Part shown: piece after piece, positions 54,078 through 64,000 of the stretch
How positions within the stretch are numbered: position 1 is the stretch's first letter
Layout: each line of letters starts with the position of its first letter
Source of the DNA: Chrysopilus asiliformis
Lineage: Eukaryota; Arthropoda; Insecta; Diptera; Rhagionidae
Length of the DNA: 64,000 nt
NCBI GenBank assembly: GCA_964034945.1
Contig: OZ035961.1
Location: 65,818,031-65,882,030 of the forward strand
Reading direction: 5' to 3'
Program-made: the position numbers and the translations under genes
The notes under the pieces: generated by a model
Databases searched by the model: none
What the model saw: the letters and a program-made list of their open reading frames with translations, nothing else
What the model was told of the DNA's origin: nothing

Positions 54078-54224
54078 CACCTCTATTCTTGAATACGGCG
54101 TTACGTTTATTTGCTCGATTAGTGTTCGATCGTGAGCAATCGGTATTCTTGAATACGCAGTATCTATCAACGTTCGATTTGGAATAACGCATTGCAACGC
54201 ATTCGATTATTGTTATTCTTGAAT
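54078..54224. repeat. ATTCTTGAAT palindrome cluster, right arm
   Basis: Copies at 54085, 54145 and 54215, mirror image of 50970-51109, marking the inner end of the right arm. Confidence 0.6.
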
Positions 54225-55057
54225 ACGCCGGGAGCACTTTTTTGAGGTTAAATCACTCACTTCAAATTTCTCGCTTTTCATTGACGTTTGAATTGGGTGT
54301 TTACAAAAATGTGAGGTAAATCTTATATATTTAAATGAAAGATTTTAACAGTGAATTCTTAAAATAGGAGTGCAAAGAAAAACACTATAAACAAAGACTA
54401 GTTTAAATTTTTAATTTCAAAAATTAAAAACACGGACATTGCCAAGGGATTTACGAGGAAGTCGCCGATAGAGATGAATTTATTGTGGAAGGAAATTCAA
54501 TATATTCGACCGGAACCGGAAATCTTTTTTGAATCTACAAAATTGCAAATAAAAATCGATAAGATTCCCAGTATTTGTATGCACTTACGCTTCATCGGTT
54601 AAGTTAATCAAATCTGAAGAGTGTCTTAGATTTTTTTTTTTTGCTGGCTAACGAATTGAACTCCTCTTGCCTCAAAAAAAGATACATCAACCTAGAATTC
54701 ATAGCTACTGAAGTAAATCACTTCAACCACTTTACTTTTATTCAAAATTAAGAACAAACAATCAAATCAGCTGATGTTTGACAGCGCGTTGCGATGCGAT
54801 ACTTTATGTACCAAACACGAAGCACCCGCCGTATTCCAGAATACCAATTGCGTAGCGAATCGAATCGACCCCGTTACGTTTTTGCTTCTAACGCCGTTTT
54901 CAAGAATAGAGGTGATTGATTTTATGTGTTTTTCCTTACTGCATCTGACGACAATGTGCACACTCTCGCAGCTTTTTTTCTAATTGTTTTAAATTTTACC
55001 TAAAATTTGCAAAAAGAAAAGTGTTAGCGAGACATTTTACGATATTATCAACATTTC

Positions 55058-55335
55058 AAACATTTCAAACAGAATTATACTCTAACGTGCTGCCGTGTTA
55101 ATCAAATTCATGAAAATCTCTTATGTTGCAACAAAGCGCTACTGTCGTTTTTAAGTCATCAGCATCCGCGATATATTTGAATAACAAATGTTATTCCCAA
55201 CAAACATACCTAAAGACAATATTTGCTTGGTTCGATTGAAATAATTTTTTAAATACTTCATAATATTCTTAAGTTTTCTCAATTTTTGAAAAAGGACAAA
55301 CACGACAAATTTATCGAAAAGAGAACAAAATATAG
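55058..55335 (+). repeat. Dispersed repeat, copy 2
   Basis: Direct copy of 52512-52793. It lies within the right arm where the left arm has no counterpart, so it was inserted after the duplication or lost from the other arm. Confidence 0.75.
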
Positions 55336-55560
55336 AGAAATACTTCCTTCAAAAATATTGCAGAAAAAAAAACTCGGAAAATGTTGCCTCACAAATTACA
55401 TAAATAACACGGGATCTGTACACCGATTCTGAGCATAATCGATACTTATCGCCAGTGGAATGTCGAAAAGAGGGAATTTTTTTAAAGTTAGGAAATTTTC
55501 TTGAAGATCCGCAGCGATGAAGAATTTTTTACCTGCCCGATGTGAATTTTATAAGTTGCA

Positions 55561-55712
55561 ATGCTAATGGTGTGTGTAAATACATTCTCATTATATTAAA
55601 TTTGTCAAATAGAATTTCTTGACTGAATTTTACCACTTTATCATTGGTATTAAGTTTGTACTGAATTTATACTTGATACTATAGCATCAATAAATAATTG
55701 AATTGAATTGAA
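55561..55712 (+). mobile_element. Short 5'-truncated LINE tail
   Basis: 150 bp ending AATAATTGAATTGAATTG, flanked by the 13-bp direct repeat TTTATAAGTTGCA (55548-55560 and 55713-55725). The left arm has a single copy of this target. An (ATTGA)n tail with variable-length TSD is typical of CR1/L2-like LINEs. Confidence 0.75.
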
Positions 55713-55858
55713 TTTATAAGTTGCAAGTTTAATAAGTAACCCAAAAAATTCTCAATTTTGTCAAATCAAATGTACCGCGAAAAACTTTAGAATCTAATAA
55801 TTTACCAAAGACAATGAATTCCGCAGTACCCGTTTATTATTATTTTAGGAGGAATCAA

Positions 55859-56120
55859 ATGCGAATAATGAGGCGAAATCTACGGGACGCGTCAGATCCT
55901 TTTGCGATACTCGAAGAAAGATAAAAAAGCGTAAATTATGTATGTTTAAAAACTTTAAATTTATGTCTTTGTGAGGTTTATAGAAATAAATGGGCTTCCA
56001 CAGGCACTAGCAGTGGAAATCATTGAAATGTTGACTCCGCACATGCCTAATCAAATTTTAATATCGCCTGCTCTTGGTGTTTTGTATGCGCTAAACTTCT
56101 ACGCAAATGCACTGTTATCA
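55859..56120 (+). pseudogene. Harbinger-type transposase N-terminal exons, right arm
   Basis: Exon a (55859-55920) gives MRIMRRNLRDASDPFAILEE; exon b from 55976 gives FIEINGLPQALAVEIIEMLT, then PHMPNQILISPALGVLYALN and FYA. The donor that is GT in the left arm is AT here (55921), so this copy would not splice normally. Downstream, possible EMWNRFPDV suggests continuation in another frame. The order matches HARBI1-like proteins (ISPETQVLAALGFY in the human protein, from memory). Confidence 0.55.
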
Positions 56121-56351
56121 CTACCTCATAAAGCAAGTGATATCCATTGGAAATGTCGATAAAAACGTTGGAAATGTGGAATAGATTTCCAGACGTCAAA
56201 CCATTAGTGTTACCCGAGTGAAGGAAATCGCATTGGAAGTCAAACCTGCATTAGTGTGCTGTATCCACCAACACAATTAAAAGAAAGTTGAATATGTGCA
56301 CATAAGTCGCTTGTCGATAATTATCGACAGTTCCCTCAGAATCCCTATACT

Positions 56352-56675
56352 GAAGTCTCCTTTGCAGCTCGTCCCACGTTGTCTCCACCAGGTGTTAAAC
56401 CCTGAAACACTTTCGAATACTGAGGTTCTTGTTTAAAAAAAAAATCCAACTGAGTTGAATTCTTTACAAAGTAGCCTCTTAAAAACCACCGATGGGCATT
56501 AGCTTTCGCTTCTATGCTCACGCGACGAACTGGACTGAATTCCCAATGTTTAAACTAATTTCTGGACATTTAATCTAAAATTCAAAAATGAATTCAGTCA
56601 CCTAAACGAATAACTACTTTTGCACATTTTTTTCTTTTACCTTTCATATCAATTTCCGGTCTTCAACAAAAATTT
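56352..56675. other. Spacer between the inverted duplication and the LINE
   Basis: No gene seen. Confidence 0.3.
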
Positions 56676-56710
56676 TTGTTTCACAAATTAAAAATTAAAA
56701 AAAAAAAAAG

Positions 56711-56984
56711 TGTGTTGAGATGCTACAACTGCCAGAGGTACGGCCACAAAGCAGCTGATTGTAATAACAACAAAGTTTGTGGAAACTGTTCAAATCAGAC
56801 CAACTGTGATGGTAAAAACTGTACAACGGAACCGAACTGTGTCAATTGTATTTTTGAAAATGATAGATATAAAACCGAACATGATATTAATCATAGACCA
56901 GGAGATCGATATTGCATGGTGCAACAAAAGAAATTGGCAGGGGCCAAAAGTAGAATTGATTATCTATCTGAAGATCTTATTTAA
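56711..56984 (+). pseudogene. LINE ORF1 C-terminal zinc knuckles
   Basis: Starts in sequence encoding VLRCYNCQRYGHKAADC, a CCHC knuckle (C-x2-C-x4-H-x4-C), followed by CGNCSNQTNC and further Cys pairs. This is the nucleic-acid-binding end of a Jockey-type Gag-like ORF1. It stops at TAA 56982, ten bases before the ORF2 Met. The N-terminal part is missing. Confidence 0.8.
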
Positions 56985-56994
56985 TCTCTTCAAA

Positions 56995-57912
56995 ATGGGG
57001 AGGGAAAAAATTCATTCAAACACTGAAACACTAAAAGATATAAAAATAATTTACCTAAATATTCGAAGCATTAGAGGTAAACTTAATGAATTAGAATCAA
57101 TTTTGATAGAACAACCAGCGCATATTGTTGTATTAAATGAGACATGGTTATATAGTGATGAAACTGATTTTATTAAAATTCCAGGATATAGGGGAGTATT
57201 TAATTGCAGGAATGAGAATAGGGGTGGTGGAACTGCTGTGTTTATTAAAAATGGTATGAGTTTTTCAATTATTGAACAAACGAACTTATTTAACGGAATA
57301 GTTATTCAAATCGCGACAAAAAACTTAAACTTAAGAATTATGACAGCATATAAGTCGCCAGCTGATAAAGATTCCGAATTCTTTAATTTTATGGATGATA
57401 TGCTAGGAAAATTTAAAAATATGCTCTTTGTTGGAGACACGAATATTGACCTACTCAGAAATTGCCATACGACAAAACTATATCAGGATATTGTTCAAGC
57501 AAATGGTTATCATTTTAGAAATAAGGTAGACGTTACACATGCCACAAGAGTAGCACTTGTCTGTAGTAGAGACGGAGAAACGAGGGACACAACTCGTAGC
57601 ATAATTGATCACATATTAATTAATAATGATAAAATAAAAACAATAATAGAGCTGAAAGATTCAATCTCGGACCACAAACAAATTAACATAGTAATCCAGC
57701 TAGAGATGTTTATCAAAAAGGAAATGAGTAAAATTAAGAAAGCTTACCTTGATGTTGGGAATTTTGTAAAGGAAGTTAAGAAGAAAATATGTAACAATAC
57801 TCCAAGCAGTTTCGAGGAACTTGTCGAAATGATAATGGATACAAAAACGGCCAATACCTCTATGCGTACAATTAGGGTCAGACAAACCACTTGGATGACC
57901 CTGATATTATAG
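56995..57912 (+). pseudogene. LINE ORF2, AP endonuclease part
   Basis: Met at 56995, ten bases after the ORF1 stop. Domain order: IIYLNIRSIRGKLNELE (Asn of motif I), VLNETWL (catalytic Glu), PGYRGVFNCR, GGGTAVFIK, MTAYKSP, VGDTNIDLL, IDHILI and SDHKQINIVI (Asp-His of the last motif). These are all the catalytic boxes of APE-type LINE endonucleases, which nick the target DNA. After IRVRQTTW the frame is lost by one base near 57890; the correct continuation (DDPDIIESM) is in the next frame. Confidence 0.85.
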
Positions 57913-59819
57913 AAAGTATGAAAAGAAGACAAAAAATTTACAAACGTTTTATGAGGGAGGCAGACAACCAGGAACTTGAAAAAAAGTATAAACAAAGTAA
58001 ATTGGAAACTGCAAAATTGATTAAGGCGGCTAAACAAAACTACATTTCAAATGAACTAAAAAAAGCAGAAAACGATATGAGAAAAGTATGGAAAACTATT
58101 AATGAATCTCTAGGAAAAGAACGAAAAAAAGAAACTATTACAAAAATTATATGGGAAAATACACTATATTCTGAGGAGAAACAAATTGCAAATGGCATCA
58201 ACAATTATTTTAGCCAAATAGGTAGCAATCTTGATGACAAAATACAAGATTTGATAAAAAAATATAACGCGGAACGAACAAAAAACAAAAGGGAAAAATC
58301 AAGTATGTTTTTATATCAAACAAATGAGCAAGAAGTACTTAATATCATAAAAAATTTAAAAACCAACTCTGCACCAGGTCACGACGGAATAACGGCGCTA
58401 GATGTGAAAAAACTTGCAAGTGTGATTTCACCGATTGTATCAAATCTCATCAATGATTGCTTAGAAAAAGGAGATTTTCCACAATGTTTGAAAAAATCTA
58501 TTGTTGTCCCGATCTTTAAATCTGGTGATTCGAGCAATCCAGGAAATTATAGACCCATATCTCTTATAAGCACATTCAGTAAAATTTTTGAAAAGGTAAT
58601 AAATAAACGGCTAATTGATTTTATTAATAAAACTCGAGGTTTCGACAATCATCAATTTGGTTTTCAAAAAAACAGTGGGACGGAATCGGCTGTGACGGAA
58701 GTTCTTAGCAAAATTAACTCAGGATTGGATCAAGGAGAATATGTGTGCACAATATGGATAGATCTTAAAAACGCTTTTGATACAGTTAATCATGCAATCT
58801 TATTGGAAACCTTGGAGGAGCTGGGAGTGAGAGGTATTGCACTTAAGCTTTTTGATACTTATCTAAAAAAACGAGTGATGCAAACAAAAATAGCTGATAC
58901 TTACAGTGATGAAAAGGAATCTTTGCTAGGAGTACCTCAAGGATCAGTTATAGGACCTACTCTTTATCTCTTGTATATTCAAAGCATTCAAGAAGCTCAA
59001 CTGGAAGGTGATTACGTGATCTATGCTGATGACACAGCTCTGATATACAAAGCCGATACGCAGGAATTATTAGTAGATCAGATTAATCGTGATTTAAAGA
59101 AATTTAAAATGTGGGCACTGTCAAATAGATTAACCATCAATGAAAGCAAAACCAATTATATCATCTTTAAACAGAAAAACAAGTTAGACATATCTCTAAA
59201 CATCAAAATTGATGACAACATTCTGGAACGAGTAAAAAAAATTAAGTACTTGGGTATGATTATAGATGAAAAATTGAGTTGGACGGAACATGCTGATCAC
59301 ATCAGAAAACAAGTTGTACCTCTACTTGGTGCCATGAAAAGATGCTATGGCCTTGATATACATGCGAAAATGTTGATACTCGAGGGGAATGTCTTTTCTA
59401 GAATAAGGTATAACATCTCAGCCTGGTCACATTGTTCAAAAGGTATTAAAAAAATCATCGATAGATTCTGCGCTAAAGGTATAAAAATTGCATATGGACT
59501 TCACTGGACAACGCCAACTGAACATGTATATCACGTTTAGAGGAAAATGAATGTAATTCAAATGGAAACTTTTGCTAAAATCAACCTTATTTACAAAATA
59601 GCACATGGTATGATTAAAACAAACGTTATTCTTCATAAAAAAATCAATTCTCACAATCTAAGAACCGCAGGAAACATTGTTCTAAAAAAACCCAGGACGA
59701 ATCGGATAAAAGATGGTCTTTTATATCAAGCAACAAAATTATACAACGATCTACCGACTGACATAACAAAATGCAATTCATATGTACTTTTCAAAAAAAA
59801 ATTAAAAAACATATTATGA
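57891..59819 (+). pseudogene. LINE ORF2, reverse transcriptase part
   Basis: DDPDIIESMKRRQKIYKRF starts after the frameshift. Then NSAPGHDGITALD, SIVVPIFKSGD, GNYRPISLISTFSKIFEK, FGFQKNSGTESAV, IDLKNAFDTVNH, GVPQGSVIGPTLYLLYIQS, YADDTALIY (catalytic Asp pair), SNRLTINESKTNY and YLGMIIDEKLSW. A TAG at 59538-59540 interrupts the C-terminus; the following 90 codons (MNVIQMETFAKINLIYKI to KKLKNIL) are in the same frame. Aligned with the relative at 36.8 kb, the TAG replaces one sense codon without an indel. Confidence 0.87.
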
Positions 59820-60190
59820 AAGAACTATAAACATAAAAGTAGAATAAAAATTATGTGCAAATTATTAAATTATTAATTTATTTATAGTTAGAACTCACTC
59901 TTATACCAGCTAATTAGCTGTCTGAGTTGGGTGTAGATATATAAAATAAATAGTAAAAGGTTATTGATCTAGTGTATATATATAAGGATCAATTTTGTAA
60001 TTGTAAAAATAAAATAGGTTTGGAAGTATACTGAGGATAGTTGGGCCTCCCACATAGTGGGGTGAACCTCAGCATTTGAAGTGTACTTTTGTACTTTTAA
60101 TATTGTTATTTACTATTTCTAAGAATGAAAATTATATTGAATTTTTGTAATTAATGAAGGAAAGAATAATAAAAATAAAAAAAATAAAAA

Positions 60191-61462
60191 AATAAATGGC
60201 AAAAACAAAAAATCACCTTAAGTAATCTAATTCGCAACAGCAAACTTAACAATTTATTTAATATATGTTGGCCTCTATCCTGATTCTAAAGTTTTAGAGC
60301 TGCAAAGCAGCTTAAAGATTGTCGCCAGACTGATCAAATCGTCTGCGTGCTGATAGCGGAATCAAAAACAGGGTAACTGATTTTTCATCCTTCAAACAAA
60401 AAGAAACAAACAAAAGAGGATCGACAATTCGTTTTCGAATGGATTGTTCGTACTGTTGTACTATTGATAAGAATAGAAATCTATTCAATAAAAAAAAGAG
60501 GAATTACCGCTGTGCATTCTCTAAAATATTTGACCAAGTTGATGCATAATACAAATTTTGGTATTATCCGTTTCTTTTGATTTCACCTAAGTGAAATAAA
60601 AATGAGACCATGCATGAAGTTGATTTCAGGTAACTCTTGATCCTATGTTAAGATTTACACTGTCCCATAACAACATTAACATCGCCATTCTCACGATGAG
60701 AATCCGTCGAAATGAGTCAATGTTAAATCGAGAACGGTGGGTTTAATCTAACATGTGCATGTGCACTGTCTCACAAAGCCGAATCAACCCTTACCGCGCT
60801 TTTCTTCAGCGCATAGGTAGCCGAGTCGTTAACGCATTTTTACTCTTCGAATGAATCAAGAACATTTTAACGTGGGTGATCAAAATCATTTTTTTATTTT
60901 ATTTTAAATTGTCAATTTTTTTAATAATTGATCTTTAAAGTTTTCAAGGTTTTTTATCATTTAAAAGTTCACAGAAATTTCGATTATTATCGTAGAGAGT
61001 CTTTTTGTTTATTTTAAAGGTAATGAGCTCTACTGTCATTAAAAAATACTATTATAAATATTTCCCCCCAAAAATTACTAAGAGGATCATGGAAATGATA
61101 TTTTAAAACGGAATTGTAACACATTGAATTTACTATAGATTTTTGCATTTTATAGTTATAGAATCATGATTGAAAAAGTGAAAACCGCATGAAAATCGGT
61201 CAGTGGTTCTCATAATCCTACATTATAAATTTTTTAGGACTCTGTTTTATACTATTTATAGATAGATATATCTCAAGTGTACAATAGCTATAAACATGTA
61301 CAATTCCTGTATCTTTTTTATGCCTTTTACGTATCTGTTGTATTTAAAAATAGAGAAATAGAAAATGCCCTTTACATATCTGAAATATTTACAAATGTTA
61401 ATTTTATTAATAAAGAAGTAATTTGAAAGATGAGTGACAAATAGCAATCAATACTGGCAAAT
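60191..61462. other. Unclassified AT-rich region
   Basis: No gene or known repeat recognised. TCGTCTGCGTGCTGATAGCG near 60340 is a small GC-richer patch. Confidence 0.3.
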
Positions 61463-62148
61463 AGGGTTGGGTGCAAAATCCCGGAAAACAAAATCCCGGA
61501 ATTCAAAATCCCGGAAATCAAAATCCCGGAATCAAAATTCCGGAAATCAAAATCCCGGAATCAAAATCCCGAATTAGCAGGGCAATTTTTGGTGTTAAAA
61601 TCGCCGCGATTACCTAAATAAAAGAGCATAAGATTAATGAATAAACATTAGCAACAGATATTTCTTATACATAATTGAAAAATATATCATATATCTGGCT
61701 TTTGTCCCTGTCGGTCTTTTGATTAGTTTATAGCACTAAAACCTACATAATATAAAACCTACATAAGACTCCAATTCGAAATCGATAAGTCCACCATAAC
61801 TATTATTATAAAAAAAAAAACAAAAAAAAATTATAAAATCGTAAAAAAATTATATAAAAAAAAAACAAAAAAAAATATAAAATTAAAAAACTAAAAAAAA
61901 TATATAACAAAAAATGGAACCTACAACCCGTTAGTCCTCGTTGTGGTTCTGGGTAACGCTAAAAACGGAAAAACTTTAATAATCAACTTCTTTTTTCATT
62001 TTTTAGGTTATTTAAAATTTCCGGGATTTTTTTTGGAGGTTTAATTTCCGGGATTTTGTTTTCCGGGATTTCGTATTTTCCGGGATTTTAAATTTGCGGG
62101 ATTTTGTTAATTCCGGGATTTTGTTTTCCGGGATTAAGTACGAATCCC
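61463..62148 (+). mobile_element. AATCCCGG-array transposon, copy 2
   Basis: Ends AGGGTTGGGTGCAAAATCCC and the complement of GGGATTCGTACTTAATCCCG. An 8-bp direct repeat TGGCAAAT flanks it (61455-61462 and 62149-62156). Subterminal AATCCCGGAAA units number about six on the left and six on the right. The interior (TTAGCAGGGCAATTTTTGGT, CCTGTCGGTCTTTTGATTAG) matches copy 1 in reverse, but without its 470-bp foreign block. 686 bp, no transposase. Confidence 0.75.
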
Positions 62149-62270
62149 TGGCAAATATCAGTATTTTCGTCATAACTGTAACTCATTTTTCAAATTACTA
62201 ATTTATTCTTTAAATTTAAACACAACTTTTTTCCATTCAATAATTTTAAAAACCATTTTTCCATTCTGTA

Positions 62271-62511
62271 CCCCAGAGGTAAACTGTCGTAACTGACATT
62301 TTGCAAATTACAGGAGAGCCATTTTTAGTTTGGAATTGCAAACTTTTTATTGTGTATGATTTTCGGTAATTATTGAAACTTTTGTAGTTTGTTTTATTTT
62401 AGGACATTATTTAAACAAAATATTAGTTGATATAATTTGTACGTCCCCACAATGTTACAACAATAACCCCAAAATCGCGGTTTTGGCAGTTACGACAGTT
62501 TACCTCTGGGG
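62271..62511. mobile_element. TA-flanked MITE, 241 bp
   Basis: Perfect TIRs of about 25 bp beginning CCCCAGAGGTAAACTGTCGT, with TA on both sides (62269-62270 and 62512-62513). Tc1/mariner-type target. The interior is AT-rich, no coding. Confidence 0.8.
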
Positions 62512-62513
62512 TA

Positions 62514-63218
62514 CAGCATTCATCGAACTGAAATTTCTGAAAATGTGGGCCCATTTCGTCGTCATTGACGAATACTTTCATAAAGAGAATGTTGTTCCGA
62601 ACCCCATGTGCTTCCGAATCCGAATGAATGCCGACGTCCTCAGGATTGCCTATGATCAAAAATGAAAACGCCTAATAATTTTTTGTGACACGCCGCACAC
62701 ATTATTCATTTTTTTAAAATTTTAAATTAATAAAAAATAAAATTAGTTACCAACGCGTGTCGCGATATTACTAAGACTATTGTGAAATTGTTTTTGATAA
62801 ATGTTTTTGACATATGCATCGACATTTCACGAAGTTTGACATATGTGTATTCCAAATATATTAATCTATATGTATTTTCCAAAGGCACCTAAATGTAACC
62901 TATACAGTAGAGGCCACATCTATCAGTTTTCCATCAGTCGCAACTGTTACGGTTACGGTACTCGTCAGTTTTCCATCAGTTTTTTACATCTAGTTATGCG
63001 TTCACATCTATCAGTTGCGACTGACAGTTTTTTGTGAAAAGTTTCTATTCACTTTGATTGCAGACTTTAAAAAATGCGGGTGGATAATCGAGACAGATCG
63101 TGTTTATGCATTATTATTGCATTAAGTTCAAAAAATAAAATTCGGTTCTATTCTGATGCGCTACGACTGACGCGAACGTTCACACCAATAAGTTGGGTAT
63201 CAGTTTGCTAGAAAAACT
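62514..63218. other. Repeat-rich flank
   Basis: No gene. 62910-63030 contains repeated and inverted CATCTATCAGTT and CAGTTGCGACTGACAG motifs. CCATCAGTAGTCTGATTTTA at the window end looks like the matching far side of an element that includes the next MITE. Confidence 0.4.
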
Positions 63219-63937
63219 GGGCATCAATCGTGTAACGCGACGCGTCTCCGTCTTTGAGCTGAGACGGCGACATCGACGCGACACGTTTTTCTAATCGTGT
63301 ATCGCGACACTAAAAAGTTTGAACGTTCAATGTATTGAATTTCTTAAAGCAATTATAGGTCATGCTAAATAAAGCTTTCCGAGCGCACAATACGGACCAG
63401 TTTTGCTCACTACAAATATCTTGCTACAGAAACGTCAAAATAAAAATGTTTGGATTAGCTGAAATTAATTTTATGTTAAGTTCGCCAGAAAAAAGTGAAT
63501 TACGAGTTGTTCGCAGGTTCTCAAGGGACAAAAATGATCCGTTCCAGCTCACCTCAAAACAGTAATGTATAATTAATAGACTTTTTGCTTGAAGTGAATA
63601 AAAATCAAATCCTCCCACAAGTTCTTTTCTTTTTGTTGCCGGAGGAACCAGTGTCAAACGCGCCCCTCGCTAAGGCATTATTTTCATCCATGAACCTTAC
63701 AAGGGTTTCCCACTGGTTTTCATTCGTTATCTTCCTGAAATAATATAAATTTATTATAATTTAAATACAAAAACTTTTATTTACTTTGGTTCCTCCATTG
63801 TGAAATGACAGACGAAATGACACTGAGCGACGCCTCGAACTGTGTCGCTGAACGAAAAGACACGTCGCAATACACTATTGCTTTTCTTAATGAAAGACGC
63901 AATTTCGTATCTGCGTCGCGTTACACGATTGATGCCC
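63219..63937. mobile_element. Harbinger-like MITE with Myb-type exons
   Basis: Perfect 25-bp TIRs beginning GGGCATCAATCGTGTAACGC, with a second layer of GACGCGACACG-type inverted motifs inside. It encodes the first part of a Myb/SANT-like protein on the minus strand and a shorter unrelated frame on the plus strand. No TSD could be confirmed. Assignment to Harbinger comes from the Myb-type content. Confidence 0.6.
63605..63798 (-). pseudogene. Two-exon Myb/MADF-like fragment
   Basis: Exon 1 63798-63785 (MEEP plus two bases), intron GTAAAT...TTTCAG, exon 2 63734-63605 encoding KKITNENQWETLVRFMDENN and ALARGAFDTGSSGNKKKRTC. NQWETLVRFMDENxALARG is typical of the Myb-like partner protein of PIF/Harbinger elements, here cut to 47 residues by an internal deletion. 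The splice sites are still good. Confidence 0.55.
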
Positions 63938-64000
63938 TGATCTGCCCACGAATTTTTTCGTGGTTGCCCATCAGTAGTCTGATTTTACGTTCACATCAAT

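Larger units (their letters stand above)
43868..56351. mobile_element. Giant inverted duplication of a Harbinger-like sequence
   Basis: The left arm (43868-51117, about 2 kb once later insertions are removed) is the reverse complement of the right arm (54078-56351), with moderate divergence. The outer ends read GTATAGGGATTCTGAGGGAA on the left and its complement on the right, next to the palindrome TGTCGATAATTATCGACA. The inner ends are three ATTCTTGAAT palindromes per arm. Each arm carries N-terminal exons of a PIF/Harbinger-type transposase that read outward. The centre (51118-54077) holds other repeats. It may be one foldback element with TA flanks or two divergent copies meeting head to head. 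Confidence 0.72.
56676..60190 (+). mobile_element. CR1/Jockey-type LINE, longest copy
   Basis: Contains the end of ORF1 with zinc knuckles, a complete ORF2 region (endonuclease, RT, C-terminus) and a 370-bp 3' UTR ending in AATAAAAATAAAAAAAATAA. The 5' part is truncated within ORF1 near 56700. GDTNIDLL, SDHKQINIVI, YADDT and SKTNYIIF suggest the CR1/L2/Daphne side of the Jockey superfamily. One frameshift (about 57890) and one TAG (59538) interrupt ORF2. The same family gave the 22.9-26.9-kb copy. Confidence 0.88.

Noticed and set aside
61463..61570. CRISPR-like array of AATCCCGG repeats
   Set aside because: Repeats of 8-12 bp with 3-8-bp gaps at both ends of a transposon are subterminal binding repeats.

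Overview
The window looks like transposon-rich, AT-rich DNA from an insect nuclear genome; the species cannot be named. The evidence is GT-AG introns inside transposase genes, CR1/Jockey-type LINEs, Ty3-type LTR elements whose primer sites match insect tRNA-Ser, a DD41D mariner relative, PIF/Harbinger, hAT and piggyBac-like elements, Helitrons, and short DINE-1/INE-1-like repeats with CATGTCCGTCCGTCTG tracts. No ordinary host gene can be recognised with confidence. Almost every coding stretch belongs to a mobile element, and many elements are nested with target-site duplications (TSDs) that can be read directly.

Layout. 1-2.6 kb: palindromic AT repeats, a DNA transposon with AATCCCGG arrays (726-1960), and pieces of a family carrying GGTCCTGTAAGGATAAC tandem arrays. 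2597-8382: a non-coding LTR retroelement (LARD-like) with two 644-bp LTRs that look identical, carrying inside it a pogo-like element with a PHD finger, a Helitron and a Harbinger-like MITE. 8.5-11 kb: nested DINE-1-like repeats, hairpin MITEs and a broken piece of a Hop/STIP1-like TPR gene. 13.1-16.2 kb: Helitron Rep/helicase pseudogenes and a long tandem array. 16.6-22.3 kb: DINE-like, hAT-like and hairpin elements. 22.9-26.9 kb: a minus-strand LINE interrupted by a hAT MITE, a Helitron and a piggyBac-like MITE. 27.6-29.3 kb: a large foldback element. 31-35.5 kb: repeats and a DD41D mariner pseudogene. 35.5-37.4 kb: a LINE fragment with a poly(A) tail. 37545-41335: a gag-only LTR element that has lost pol by deletion.

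43.9-56.35 kb is the most complex part. About 2 kb of sequence, including N-terminal exons of a Harbinger-type transposase, is present twice in inverted orientation around a 3-kb centre. The left arm was later entered by a Harbinger-like MITE, which itself holds a hAT element, and by a second, structurally complete Harbinger element (46621-49304). That element has perfect 37-bp terminal inverted repeats (TIRs), a TAA TSD, a three-exon DDE transposase and a convergent three-exon Myb-like gene. It is the best candidate for a working mobile system in the window. 56.7-60.2 kb holds the longest LINE copy (zinc knuckles, endonuclease, reverse transcriptase). 61.4-64 kb holds a second AATCCCGG element and further MITEs, one of which carries a spliced Myb-type fragment.

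All alignments and identities were made by eye. Family names rest on motifs, termini and TSDs, not on database searches.
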